DNA from: Prevotella sp. P6B1
Lineage (GTDB): Bacteria; Bacteroidota; Bacteroidia; Bacteroidales; Bacteroidaceae
Assembly: GCF_000702825.1 (NCBI RefSeq)
Contig: NZ_JNKF01000011.1
Location: 124,001-188,000 of the forward strand
DNA: 64,000 bases
Reading direction: 5' to 3'
Shown here: piece after piece, positions 8,513 to 15,451 of the stretch
Layout of the letters: each line of letters starts with the position of its first letter
Numbering within the stretch: position 1 is the first letter of the stretch
Notes under the pieces: generated by a model
Database searches by the model: none
Told to the model about the DNA's origin: nothing
What the model saw: only the letters and a program-made list of their open reading frames with translations
Made by a program: the position numbers and the translations under genes

Positions 8513-8816
8513 ATGGCAAAAGATCTAACGACATCTGCTATTGAGAGGCAGAACATTCTGAATAACACTGTGGCATTGCCCAGGATTCAGAACGAACTTG
8601 GGGTGAAAGTCCTTGAGTTCGAAGGAAGGTATGTTTTGACCAAGCAAATGGTCGCTGATTACTATGGTGTTGATGAAAGAACCATTGAGCGTTTTTTGGC
8701 AGCTAACGAGGAGGAATTAACCCACGTATGAAACGGACGCTATTAAGTTCTATAAATATCTGATAGGAGAGTATGAATTGACGGAGGATGAAGCTATAAT
8801 GTATTTAGATACATGA
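8513..8816 (+). pseudogene. Frameshifted remnant of a small DNA-binding-like gene
   Basis: The first frame gives 72 aa ending ANEEELTHV, with a helix-turn-helix-like segment (TKQMVADYYGVDERTIERFL, residues about 44-63). It stops at 8729-8731. The +1 frame opens exactly there and continues in plausible coding style (YETDAIKFYKYLIGEYELTE) to a stop at 8814-8816. One lost or gained base near 8727 would join them. The family is not firmly recognised; it resembles short phage-type or RhuM/ORF6N-like regulators only in general character. A perfect promoter precedes it. Confidence 0.55.
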
Positions 8817-8897
8817 ATATTTGTGATTAGTCAACATGTTAAACTTATGATCTATAGGAGGGCAAAGATATGATAACATAAGATTTTTCCGTATAAA

Positions 8898-8929
8898 TTT
8901 GGGCGGATAAAAGATTTGCACTATCTTTG
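8898..8929 (+). promoter_or_regulatory. Promoter of the 392-aa gene
   Basis: TTTG (8898-8901), exactly 20 bp, then TATCTTTG (8922-8929). The implied start near 8936 leaves a leader of about 100 nt before the ATG at 9039. The rest of the 8817-9038 interval shows nothing else I can support. Confidence 0.75.
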
Positions 8930-9038
8930 CACACAGAAAATCTTATTTTGCTCCGTCTCTGCTTTCTTTAATAAGATTTCATTTCTGCCCGTCTTTTTCT
9001 TTAGAATAACTAAGCAAATTTAATCACCTAATTCCACT

Positions 9039-10217
9039 ATGAATAATGTTACTAACGAGATTGTAAGATCTCAACTTGGGGGCGCTCTGCTTACTGGCTA
9101 CAGTGCTACCCCTGAATATCTAACCAAACTTAAAAAGAACATAAGCCTTGTTAGAGAAATAGCCAGACAGTATTGCGATTTGACTATCACCGATGTTGAT
9201 AGCAGAATCTACTTTGTGCGTTACTTCGTGATGATTATTAAAGATGTAAACAAATTCCTGCCAACCTATATCGACGAGCTGCGTCCGGGACGGCGTTTGG
9301 AGGCTTTCTGTATTTCGTCGGGCGTGCATCGCGATGACGTGTTCTGGAAGTGGTGCGATACTGTGTGCTGCGATATGGAAGGGCAGGTGGTGTATCACCA
9401 TCTGAAAGAGAGTCTTGACGAGCTGCGTGAACTGTTAGCTGAGGCTGAGAACGCGATGATGCATTGCGATCCTGAGATATTCGAGCGATTTTTCTATATC
9501 GAGGAGCAACACTATAGCAGCTCAGGTGTGACGAGACGATTCGAAACGTGGCTGTATGATAACGGCTATCCCGACATCGACAAGCTGCGTGAGTTGCAGG
9601 CGCAGGTGGTAGCTGAGACATTAAAGATGGGAGTGCTGGACTTTGCTAAAACACCATCGCAAAAGGAGATTGACGAGGTGGATCGCGACACGCTGAAAGG
9701 ACTACTTCCTTACGATTTCGAGATGACAGCGGATTTCATAGTGGCTTGTGCCAAATGGCGCCGATTTATGCATTGGGATGGCTACACACTCGTTGTGAAC
9801 TATAAGAAATACGGGAAATACATACAGGCGCATTTCTACGACTTTAGCGACAAGCAGCTTCAGGCCATATTTGAATTGGATATGATGGTGCATCTCATCA
9901 ATGAAGAGCTGGCGAGATTGAATCAGGTATCTACGATTACTATCACTAATCACGTGCCGGAGGAAGAGCTCTTTAAGTTTATCCACCCCTCGATAAGTGG
10001 CGAAGAGGAGTGGCAGATTCATGAAGAGGTGAAACGCCTGGTAACTCACCACGGTATACAGGAGATTTGCCAGTATCTTTATCAGATGGCCAAGGATAAG
10101 AGAATTCTCCTGCCACAAATGCCATCGGCAGCCTATGCAGAGCTGGTGCGTATGGGCATGCCAACAACAGCAGGATTTAGCGAGAAATACTTTAAAAACC
10201 ACTATAGAATCATATAG
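9039..10217 (+). CDS. Uncharacterised 392-aa protein of a mobile module
   Basis: Soluble, helix-rich and acidic, with no signal peptide, membrane segment or catalytic motif that I recognise. The C-terminal 100 residues (from about FIHPSISGEEEWQIHEEV to the end) look like a discrete conserved domain. Proteins of this style sit beside VirE_N/DUF3987 primases in Bacteroidales integrated elements, but I cannot name the family. It has its own ideal promoter, and an iteron array starts 3 bp after its stop codon. A replication or maintenance role is inferred only from these neighbours. Confidence 0.75.
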   Translation: MNNVTNEIVRSQLGGALLTGYSATPEYLTKLKKNISLVREIARQYCDLTITDVDSRIYFVRYFVMIIKDVNKFLPTYIDELRPGRRLEAFCISSGVHRDDVFWKWCDTVCCDMEGQVVYHHLKESLDELRELLAEAENAMMHCDPEIFERFFYIEEQHYSSSGVTRRFETWLYDNGYPDIDKLRELQAQVVAETLKMGVLDFAKTPSQKEIDEVDRDTLKGLLPYDFEMTADFIVACAKWRRFMHWDGYTLVVNYKKYGKYIQAHFYDFSDKQLQAIFELDMMVHLINEELARLNQVSTITITNHVPEEELFKFIHPSISGEEEWQIHEEVKRLVTHHGIQEICQYLYQMAKDKRILLPQMPSAAYAELVRMGMPTTAGFSEKYFKNHYRII

Positions 10218-10220
10218 TAT

Positions 10221-10300
10221 AAGGGATATCAAGGGATATTAAGGGATATCCGGGGATATTAGGGGATAGTAAGGGACGGTATCGTTCAATACTATCCCTT
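10221..10300 (+). repeat. Iteron-like array: six 10-bp direct repeats plus one inverted copy
   Basis: Six contiguous decamers occupy 10221-10280: AAGGGATATC, AAGGGATATT, AAGGGATATC, CGGGGATATT, AGGGGATAGT, AAGGGACGGT. After a 10-bp gap an inverted copy, ACTATCCCTT (10291-10300), completes the set. The 10-bp period puts every unit on one face of the helix, as in replication-initiator iterons and multi-site operators. A -7 box (TAACTTTG, 10317-10324) follows, so the inverted copy lies near the -33 region of the promoter of the OB-fold gene. Origin or operator function is inferred. Confidence 0.7.
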
Positions 10301-10316
10301 GTTCATATATTGTACT

Positions 10317-10324
10317 TAACTTTG
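10317..10324 (+). promoter_or_regulatory. -7 box for the OB-fold/primase operon
   Basis: TAACTTTG matches the -7 consensus. No good -33 element sits 19-21 bp upstream; that position is held by the inverted iteron copy. A long leader (about 120 nt) runs to the ATG at 10449 and contains a small inverted repeat around 10402-10419 (ACGCG / CGCGT). Confidence 0.45.
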
Positions 10325-10448
10325 CATCGTCGAAAGATGAAAACATCGAGTAGACGGTGTTGATTGACATTTTGATACACAGATGAATTTGAGAATAGTT
10401 AACGCGCGTTTTTACGCGTACATTATTAATATTAAATTTTTAAACAAA

Positions 10449-10724
10449 ATGGAAAGTAAAATTTTTAGAGTTAAGAAGTGCGGAGTGATGACCTCCGTAC
10501 AGAGTGAGAAAAGCGAGATCGGCGTGCTGCAGAAGCGTACGCTGGTTCTGCAAGAGCTGGGTGGCAAGTATGCCAACTGCTATGTGGTGATAGTGCTGGG
10601 GAATCTGGCGACTATCGAATGGGCAGAGAATCAGCTTGTGGTTGCTGATTTGAGATTCCAGACGCACGAGTACAACGGACAAGTGTTTATGGATGTTGTA
10701 GCTAACGAGATTGTAAAACTGTAA
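10449..10724 (+). CDS. Small OB-fold, SSB-like protein (DUF3127-like)
   Basis: 91 aa from the ATG at 10449. A longer in-frame reading to 10383 exists but adds a non-conserved, leader-like segment. The pattern of LQKRTLVLQELGGKYANCYVVIVLG and a final EYNGQVFMDVVANEI strand resembles the compact OB-fold of DUF3127/single-strand-binding proteins of Bacteroidetes. It would bind single-stranded DNA during replication of the module. It lies between the iteron array and the primase genes, which supports that role. Family assignment rests on recall and is moderate. Confidence 0.7.
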   Translation: MESKIFRVKKCGVMTSVQSEKSEIGVLQKRTLVLQELGGKYANCYVVIVLGNLATIEWAENQLVVADLRFQTHEYNGQVFMDVVANEIVKL

Positions 10725-10750
10725 TTAATTTCTGAGTTGGAGTGAGGAGG

Positions 10751-10804
10751 ATGTTCTCGAGTAAATGGCCAAAGAATCCGATCTTCTTCTCGCTTAAAAC
10801 TTAG
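10751..10804 (+). CDS. Possible 17-aa leader peptide
   Basis: An ATG at 10751 preceded directly by a strong Shine-Dalgarno-like run (GAGGAGG), unusual in this genome, opens a 17-codon frame (MFSSKWPKNPIFFSLKT) ending at 10802-10804, 6 nt before the next gene. It could be a leader peptide coupling translation, or chance. Confidence 0.2.
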   Translation: MFSSKWPKNPIFFSLKT

Positions 10805-10810
10805 AAAAAA

Positions 10811-11197
10811 ATGAAAACAAGAAATTCAAACTTATTAGGAGAACAGGTAATGGTTGAGGGCTTGATGGCCTTTGGCAAGTTGGAAACAGGTGAGCGCACA
10901 CTCGACTTTGAGTGTTGCGAGGATGTGGCGGCAGAGCCATTCCAAGGCATCTTCAAGGTGCAAGGGATGCGCGACGGGAATGTGTATATGACCGAGAAAC
11001 CTAAACGGCACAAAAACAAACCGATATTCCGCGATGATAACTGCTCGTTATCACACGGACAGAACCATAAATATTACTTCGTGTTTACTATGGACGATGA
11101 CAGCCTTCCTGAGTTGCCGCAGAAGCTGGTGCAGCAGGCTGGCAATATATCGCGGAAGGTGCTGAAGATGATATTTGAAAAGGAGGCATTGGGATGA
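10811..11197 (+). CDS. Uncharacterised 128-aa protein preceding the primase
   Basis: A basic and acidic mixed, soluble protein without recognisable motifs. The central GIFKVQGMRDGNVYMTEKPK region reads like beta strands, and the C-terminus (LPELPQKLVQQAGNISRKVL) is helical. Its last 4 nt overlap the primase start (11194-11197), so the two are translationally coupled. Similar small proteins precede VirE_N-type primases in Bacteroidales elements; their function is not known to me. Confidence 0.75.
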   Translation: MKTRNSNLLGEQVMVEGLMAFGKLETGERTLDFECCEDVAAEPFQGIFKVQGMRDGNVYMTEKPKRHKNKPIFRDDNCSLSHGQNHKYYFVFTMDDDSLPELPQKLVQQAGNISRKVLKMIFEKEALG

Positions 11198-13569
11198 GTT
11201 GCCACTTTGTTTACCAAAAGGATGGGGGCGCAAAGTTTATGCGCCCCATCCATAACAGAGAGGAATACTTGCAGCTGCGCGATTCGGAGAGGCAGCGCCT
11301 GGTGCTGCAGGCCGTGCGCAAGGGTAGCGAGGAGCAGAAACACCAGCTGGTGCAGTTTAATTACAGCTGTCTGCCCAATGATGATGGCTCGCTGAAGGGT
11401 TCGAAAACGGCTTCTAAGTCGGTAGGTATGGATATCGACTTCAAAGCGCCTAAAGATCTTTCTGCCCAAGAGCAGCAGGCTTGGCTGGCGAAGCAGATGG
11501 CCGGAGTGCCCGAGTTGGTATTGTCGAAGCGTGATGAGCTTGGCTTGCTGATGCTAGAGCGTTCGGCCACCAAAGGCTTTCATCTGGTGTTTCGTCGCCA
11601 CGAAGACCTCTCGCAAGAGGAAAATCTGCAGTGGGCCAGCGAACTGCTCGGCGTGGCTTTTGATGATAAGGCTAAGGATATTACGAGAGTCTTTTTCACA
11701 ACAACTGCTGATGCGGATGAGCTGCTTTTTCTGGACGATGAGTTGTTTGATATGACCGCAGCTAATCAAACCACCCCTGCCCCCTCCTTACTCATTCTTG
11801 GACAAGCCAAGCGGCAGAGCCGAGCGAAGGAGGGGAATTCGGCTGAACCTAATGAACAACGGAAGCAGTATCCCACGGCGTACCACGGGATTCCATTTGA
11901 GGCAATTATCCACAAATACTGGGAGGTGAACAACAAGGGGTTTGAGCCTACCGAGGGCGATAGGGATACACTCACGTTTCAGCTGGCCAGCGACCTGCGG
12001 CACATCTGCGGTAAAAACTTTGACTGGCTCGACCAGGTCATCCCCTGTTACGACGGATTCCCCATCGAGGAGAAACGCCAGAAGATTCGTAACGCCTTAG
12101 CATCGAAGTACGAGGGATTTCCCCAGCGATTGCGCGATACGCTGAATGCCTTTAAAGAGGAAGAAGAGCTTGATGAGACCACCCCTGACCCCTCCTCCTC
12201 AGGAGGGGAGTTGAATCTCAAGCGCCTGCCGCAGGGCATTAAGGACTCCATTGCGGCAGTGGGTCCGGCGTTGGCTATGCCGATAGTAACGGCTATCTGT
12301 CCTTGCATCGGCGCGTTGGCTACGGGCGTAAAGCTCGATGTTCACGGTCAGATGCGTGGACTCAATCTGATAGCCTATATCACTGGTGAGTTTGCCAGCG
12401 GCAAAGGCTCTATCGACCCTGTGATTGGTGCCTGGATGAGCGAAGTGCAGGCGCTCGACGATATGTATATCCAGCAGGAGGACGAATTCCGACGCAAGAA
12501 AAATGCGGCCAAGAACCAGAAGAATCAGCCCGAAGAACCCAAGCTGCCTGTGCGCTACATTACCTTTAATACGACGGTGGCCAACCTGGCCGAGCGATTG
12601 GCTAATGTTGAGGGTAAGCACGCCTTCTCGTTTACACCCGAAGCTGATATCGTGGCGCAGAAGTGGAAGTCGAGCATGAGTGATTTTTCTGTGATGCTGC
12701 GCCAGAGTTACGATGGCTCGCGTTACGACCGTGAGGCCCGCAGCGCCGAGGCTGTGAATGTGCATATCAAGCATCTGCTGTGGAACGTTACGATGTGCGG
12801 TACGCCCGATGCGCTGTATCGCGTGGTGACCAACTACACCGACGGATTTCAGAGTCGTATAGCCTTGGCTCAGACGCCCGATAATACCTATACGCCATTA
12901 GGGGATAAACCCGATATACTCTCTTCGCGACAAGCGGAGCGTATTCAGCAGATAGCGCATTTGCTGCCACTAATGACGGGCGAGGTAGTGCTGCCCAAAC
13001 TCGAAGCCAGAGGTCGCGAGTGGCTGGAGCGCATTCGTCTGGAGTCGATGATGAACGACGATCGTGTAAAGGCTCGCGAGCGATTCCGTACCTGTGTCAC
13101 CACCCAGCGCATGGTGTGCTGCATCATGCTCTGCAAGGTGTGCGAACAGCTGATACAGAAGCACGGACTCGTGGGCGCAGAAACTCAGCTGAAACAGCAT
13201 CCCGACTTGTGGCGCGATATGCTGCTCAAGGTGCAGACACCGGCCATGCTCGATATCTACGATGTGATTGCTGACTCGCTGCTTGACAACGCGCTCTACT
13301 TTTTCCGTGAACGAATAGAAAACGCTTTTCGCAGTCGTAACTACATTGGAGGTAACGAGCGCCGCCGTCAAGGGAAAAACGATTCGATTTACGAGCGGTT
13401 GGATTTTGACTTCAGCCTCGATATGGCATTACAGCATAGTGTGAGTGTGAATGGGGCAGGAGTGTCGCGCAATCAAGTACACCAGATGCTGAAAAACTGG
13501 AGAAAGCAGGGGCTGATAACCCAGACCGGCCCTGCCCAGTACAGAAAGTTGCTTGGAAGCGTGTCATGA
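11194..13569 (+). CDS. VirE_N / DUF3987 primase-helicase-like protein of a mobile element
   Basis: 791 aa. The N-terminal ~200 residues match the BT4734-like/VirE_N domain in style (GMDIDFKAPKD, TRVFFTT). The central and C-terminal part matches DUF3987, with a P-loop-like GEFASGKGS near residue 397. Such fusions are the usual replication protein of Bacteroidales integrative and phage-like elements. The protein ends with a winged-helix-like tail (VSRNQVHQMLKNWRKQGLI). Two proline/glycine-rich stretches (around residues 193-215 and 328-340) are encoded by palindromic repeats inserted in frame between the domains. GC content and codon use (many GCC, CTG) are higher than in the defence genes. Confidence 0.82.
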   Translation: MSCHFVYQKDGGAKFMRPIHNREEYLQLRDSERQRLVLQAVRKGSEEQKHQLVQFNYSCLPNDDGSLKGSKTASKSVGMDIDFKAPKDLSAQEQQAWLAKQMAGVPELVLSKRDELGLLMLERSATKGFHLVFRRHEDLSQEENLQWASELLGVAFDDKAKDITRVFFTTTADADELLFLDDELFDMTAANQTTPAPSLLILGQAKRQSRAKEGNSAEPNEQRKQYPTAYHGIPFEAIIHKYWEVNNKGFEPTEGDRDTLTFQLASDLRHICGKNFDWLDQVIPCYDGFPIEEKRQKIRNALASKYEGFPQRLRDTLNAFKEEEELDETTPDPSSSGGELNLKRLPQGIKDSIAAVGPALAMPIVTAICPCIGALATGVKLDVHGQMRGLNLIAYITGEFASGKGSIDPVIGAWMSEVQALDDMYIQQEDEFRRKKNAAKNQKNQPEEPKLPVRYITFNTTVANLAERLANVEGKHAFSFTPEADIVAQKWKSSMSDFSVMLRQSYDGSRYDREARSAEAVNVHIKHLLWNVTMCGTPDALYRVVTNYTDGFQSRIALAQTPDNTYTPLGDKPDILSSRQAERIQQIAHLLPLMTGEVVLPKLEARGREWLERIRLESMMNDDRVKARERFRTCVTTQRMVCCIMLCKVCEQLIQKHGLVGAETQLKQHPDLWRDMLLKVQTPAMLDIYDVIADSLLDNALYFFRERIENAFRSRNYIGGNERRRQGKNDSIYERLDFDFSLDMALQHSVSVNGAGVSRNQVHQMLKNWRKQGLITQTGPAQYRKLLGSVS
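11771..11840 (+). repeat. In-frame palindromic repeat element, copy 1
   Basis: CCCCTCCTT (11781-11789) pairs with AAGGAGGGG (11827-11835), enclosing about 37 nt that contain two smaller self-complementary segments. The left edge reads CCACCCCTGCCCCCTCC, matching copy 2 at 12179. The reading frame of the primase is preserved through it. This looks like a REP/MITE-type element tolerated in an interdomain linker. Confidence 0.65.
12179..12210 (+). repeat. In-frame palindromic repeat element, copy 2
   Basis: A perfect hairpin: CCCCTCCT (12189-12196), a four-base CCTC loop and AGGAGGGG (12201-12208). The flank CCACCCCTGACCCCTCC matches copy 1. It encodes the PDPSSSGGEL linker of the primase without breaking the frame. 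Confidence 0.7.
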
Positions 13570-13588
13570 TTGTCATGATTGTCATGAA
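13562..13588 (+). repeat. Three tandem 9-bp units at the primase stop codon
   Basis: TGTCATGAT, TGTCATGAT and TGTCATGAA follow one another directly, and each contains the palindrome TCATGA. The primase stop codon is inside the first unit and the next gene starts just after the last. It may be an operator, a coupling device or a slippage-prone repeat. Confidence 0.6.
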
Positions 13589-13594
13589 TGTCAA

Positions 13595-13978
13595 ATGTCA
13601 CTAAGGATTATGGAGATTCAAAATAACCAAGCATGCTTTGTGCAGCTCTGGCTATGGCTGGAGCGCACAAGGCGCCTCTTGCGAGGTCAGTATAAACGAT
13701 TCTGCATCCGCAGCGTGATGAAATTATGGTTTGGCGGCGAGGCCACCGATGACTTTATTTGGCATGTGTGTATTGAGTGCGAGCAGACCGGCTGGGACGA
13801 GCTCCCACCGCCTAAGTTCTATCCACGCAAGCACCGCGAATTTTTGAGGGCTCTGATAACCATGAAGGTAGGGAAGCCCAAACTCTCTGAACTCGATGCC
13901 GCTTACAGCATCGCATTCCCACATAGTACACCATTAAACATTAATAAGAAAAAAAGAAATGTTACCAAGAGGAATTAG
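13595..13978 (+). CDS. Uncharacterised 127-aa protein downstream of the primase
   Basis: Start taken at the ATG at 13595; ATG at 13610 is an equal alternative, and the frame is open back to 13553. The product is basic and tryptophan-rich at its N-terminus (QLWLWLERTRRLLRGQYKRF) and ends in a KKKRNVTKRN tail. No family is recognised. Its last 20 nt overlap the start of the lysozyme-like gene, so it belongs to the same transcription unit. The basic tail suggests nucleic-acid contact, which is speculative. Confidence 0.65.
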   Translation: MSLRIMEIQNNQACFVQLWLWLERTRRLLRGQYKRFCIRSVMKLWFGGEATDDFIWHVCIECEQTGWDELPPPKFYPRKHREFLRALITMKVGKPKLSELDAAYSIAFPHSTPLNINKKKRNVTKRN

Positions 13979-14378
13979 AAACAATAACCCACTGAATATC
14001 CGACGTAGTAAGGATAAGTGGAAGGGCCTCAGGGCCCAGCAGACTGACGCAGCATTCTGTCAGTTTGAGTCGATGGAGTACGGCTGGCGGGCAGCTTTCT
14101 GGCTGCTTACGCGTACCTACTACCACACGTACCGACTCTTTACCATCAGATCCATTATCCAGAAATGGGCCCCGCCGAATGAAAACAACACCAAGGCCTA
14201 TATCGCCAACGTGAGTAAACTCACCGGCATCGCCCCTGATGAGCCGATAGGCATCCCCGGCGATCAGCCCGCCCGCTGGATGGCTGTAGCTGCCGCCATG
14301 GCGATACAAGAAACCGGCACCACCGCCCTAGATTACTTCGCCATGCTGCGTGGATGGGATTGGAGCCGCCAACATTAA
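13959..14378 (+). CDS. P5-like structural / lysozyme-type protein
   Basis: 139 aa. The opening PRGIRNNNPLNIRRS, then W-K-G-L, F-x-x-M-E-Y-G-W-R-A-A and the later WAPPNENNTKAYIANV block form the pattern usually annotated as phage structural protein P5 and related to peptidoglycan-cleaving lysozyme-like folds. In Bacteroidales mobile elements such proteins sit where N-acetylmuramoyl amidases otherwise occur. There is no signal peptide. It is the last gene of the module and is followed 8 nt later by a strong terminator. Whether it is enzymatically active cannot be judged. Confidence 0.75.
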   Translation: MLPRGIRNNNPLNIRRSKDKWKGLRAQQTDAAFCQFESMEYGWRAAFWLLTRTYYHTYRLFTIRSIIQKWAPPNENNTKAYIANVSKLTGIAPDEPIGIPGDQPARWMAVAAAMAIQETGTTALDYFAMLRGWDWSRQH

Positions 14379-14386
14379 CTTTCAAT

Positions 14387-14413
14387 AGGCCTGTCGCGAT
14401 GACAGGCCTTTTT
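14387..14413 (+). terminator. Intrinsic terminator closing the mobile module
   Basis: AGGCCTGTC (14387-14395) pairs with GACAGGCCT (14401-14409) around a five-base loop and continues into a T-run to 14413. The 9-bp GC-rich stem is perfect. Confidence 0.9.
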
Positions 14414-14465
14414 CAGTTTTCTATGAAATCATTTGGCCATCAACATAAAATAATGTATCATCGTA

Positions 14466-14497
14466 GGGAGCAGCATCATTCCAGTGATGCCGCTCCC
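14466..14497. other. Second hairpin between module and mgsA
   Basis: GGGAGC (14466-14471) pairs with GCTCCC (14492-14497), and GCATCA (14473-14478) with TGATGC (14485-14490). There is no clear T-run. It may be a weak terminator or a palindromic repeat. The rest of 14414-14580 shows nothing else except the repeats listed upstream of mgsA. Confidence 0.5.
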
Positions 14498-14529
14498 TTG
14501 CTTTATATCAAACCTTTGACTTAAACCAA

Positions 14530-14598
14530 GAAATACCTGTTTCCTGCTTAGAAAGATTGTCATTTCGTTATCATACTAAGCAGAAATACCTACTTTTG
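14530..14598 (+). promoter_or_regulatory. mgsA promoter with direct and inverted repeats
   Basis: A -7 box TACTTTTG lies at 14591-14598 without a clear -33. The 9-mer GAAATACCT occurs at 14530-14538 and again at 14583-14591, touching the -7 box. CTGCTTAG (14544-14551) is the exact inverse of CTAAGCAG (14576-14583). These look like regulator binding sites. Confidence 0.45.
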
Positions 14599-14668
14599 CA
14601 GCGGATAACATACCGAAAAGGTATTAGATAAGGTAAGAAGATTGTTTAATTTTAAGAAAGGAGTTATT

Positions 14669-15142
14669 ATGAAAGAAACACTTAACATTGCACTCGTTGC
14701 ACACGATTCACGTAAGAATGAACTGCTGGATTGGGTCCGCTTCAATGCCGACCTACTTTCAAAGCATCATCTTTACGCTACAGGCACTACAGGTAAACTG
14801 ATTAGCGAACTTAAATTCGGTACAGAAGAAGGTACAGAACACCCGTTCGAGGGTAAGGTGACACGACTGCTGAGCGGCCCATTAGGAGGCGACCAGCAGA
14901 TTGGTGCTATGCTGGCTGAGGGTAAGATTGACATGCTGATATTCTTCTGCGATAACCTCGCTGTACAGGGACATCAGAACGATGTATCAGCCCTTAGTCG
15001 ACTGGCATCGCTTTACAATATTGCATTTGCTACTAATCGTACTACTGCGGATATGTTGCTGACGTCAACACTACTGGGCGACGAGACATATACCCGCATC
15101 GTACCTGAGTGCATACAGCAATATGCCAACAGAAAGCTATAG
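14669..15142 (+). CDS. mgsA: Methylglyoxal synthase
   Basis: Converts dihydroxyacetone phosphate to methylglyoxal and phosphate, a bypass of lower glycolysis under phosphate or sugar-phosphate stress. 157 aa from the ATG at 14669, which has a GAAAGGAG ribosome site 6-13 nt upstream; an in-frame extension to 14642 is less likely. Family signatures: ALVAHDS at 8-14, YATGTTGKLI near 36-45, SGPLGGDQQ with catalytic D75, FFCDNL with D95, and H102. A short acidic insertion (GTEEGTEHPFEGK) replaces a tighter loop of the E. coli enzyme. Sequences from its 3' end are repeated about 1 kb downstream. Confidence 0.95.
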   Translation: MKETLNIALVAHDSRKNELLDWVRFNADLLSKHHLYATGTTGKLISELKFGTEEGTEHPFEGKVTRLLSGPLGGDQQIGAMLAEGKIDMLIFFCDNLAVQGHQNDVSALSRLASLYNIAFATNRTTADMLLTSTLLGDETYTRIVPECIQQYANRKL

Positions 15143-15169
15143 GAAGTCTGAAACCACAGGGAATCTCAT
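15071..15169 (+). repeat. mgsA 3'-end segment that is repeated downstream (left copy)
   Basis: Two blocks, CTACTGGGCGACGAGACATAT (15071-15091) written here as its ends CTACTGGG and ACATAT, and ACAGGGAATCTCAT (15156-15169), recur in the same order at 16143-16187. The first block differs at one of 21 positions; the second is identical over 14. Confidence 0.7.
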
Positions 15170-15197
15170 AGTAATATATGATTCCTTTTTTTTGCAC

Positions 15198-15226
15198 AAA
15201 AAAAACAGGCAGCGTTTCGGCTGCCT
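15198..15226 (-). terminator. Intrinsic terminator of the 52-aa gene
   Basis: On the minus strand AGGCAGC and GCTGCCT (plus-strand 15207-15213 and 15220-15226) close a six-base loop and are followed by one G and eight T (plus-strand A-run 15198-15205). The polarity fits the small minus-strand gene ending at 15250. Confidence 0.85.
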
Positions 15227-15249
15227 TTCATACGGGTTGTGGAACTGCG

Positions 15250-15408
15250 TTAATTGTACCAGAGCTCTCCACCGAGCACCTGAACGCCTATCTTAGCATT
15301 TCTGCCTTCTTCTTGACCTGTGTACTCCTTGTACTGACGGCCATAATTGGATTCTTTCGTTCTTCGACTAGCGAAGCGAGTAAACTCGTGTTCCATAGAT
15401 CTTTCCAT
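15250..15408 (-). CDS. 52-aa small basic protein, uncharacterised
   Basis: The frame runs from the ATG at 15406-15408 to TAA at 15250-15252. The product begins MERSMEHEFTRFASRRTKES, has a tyrosine-rich centre (NYGRQYKEYTGQEEG) and ends with KIGVQVLGGELWYN. A -7 box (TACCTTTG, 15444-15451) lies 36 nt upstream and a textbook terminator lies 24 nt downstream, so this is a complete transcription unit. No family is recognised. A plus-strand frame across the same bases (15178-15540) has no supporting signals and was rejected. It is easy to miss because of its length. Confidence 0.65.
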   Translation of the reverse strand: MERSMEHEFTRFASRRTKESNYGRQYKEYTGQEEGRNAKIGVQVLGGELWYN

Positions 15409-15443
15409 TCAATAATTTATTCAAACAGCAAAAGTAATTGCTG

Positions 15444-15451
15444 CAAAGGTA
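15444..15451 (-). promoter_or_regulatory. -7 box of the 52-aa gene
   Basis: TACCTTTG on the minus strand matches the consensus. The -33 position holds only an imperfect TTTC. Confidence 0.55.

Noticed and set aside
10221..10300. CRISPR array
   Set aside because: Units are 10 bp and contiguous with no spacers, and no cas genes are present.
14466..14497. tRNA or riboswitch in the mgsA upstream region
   Set aside because: Only a simple two-part hairpin is present; no cloverleaf, no T-loop consensus and no known riboswitch core.
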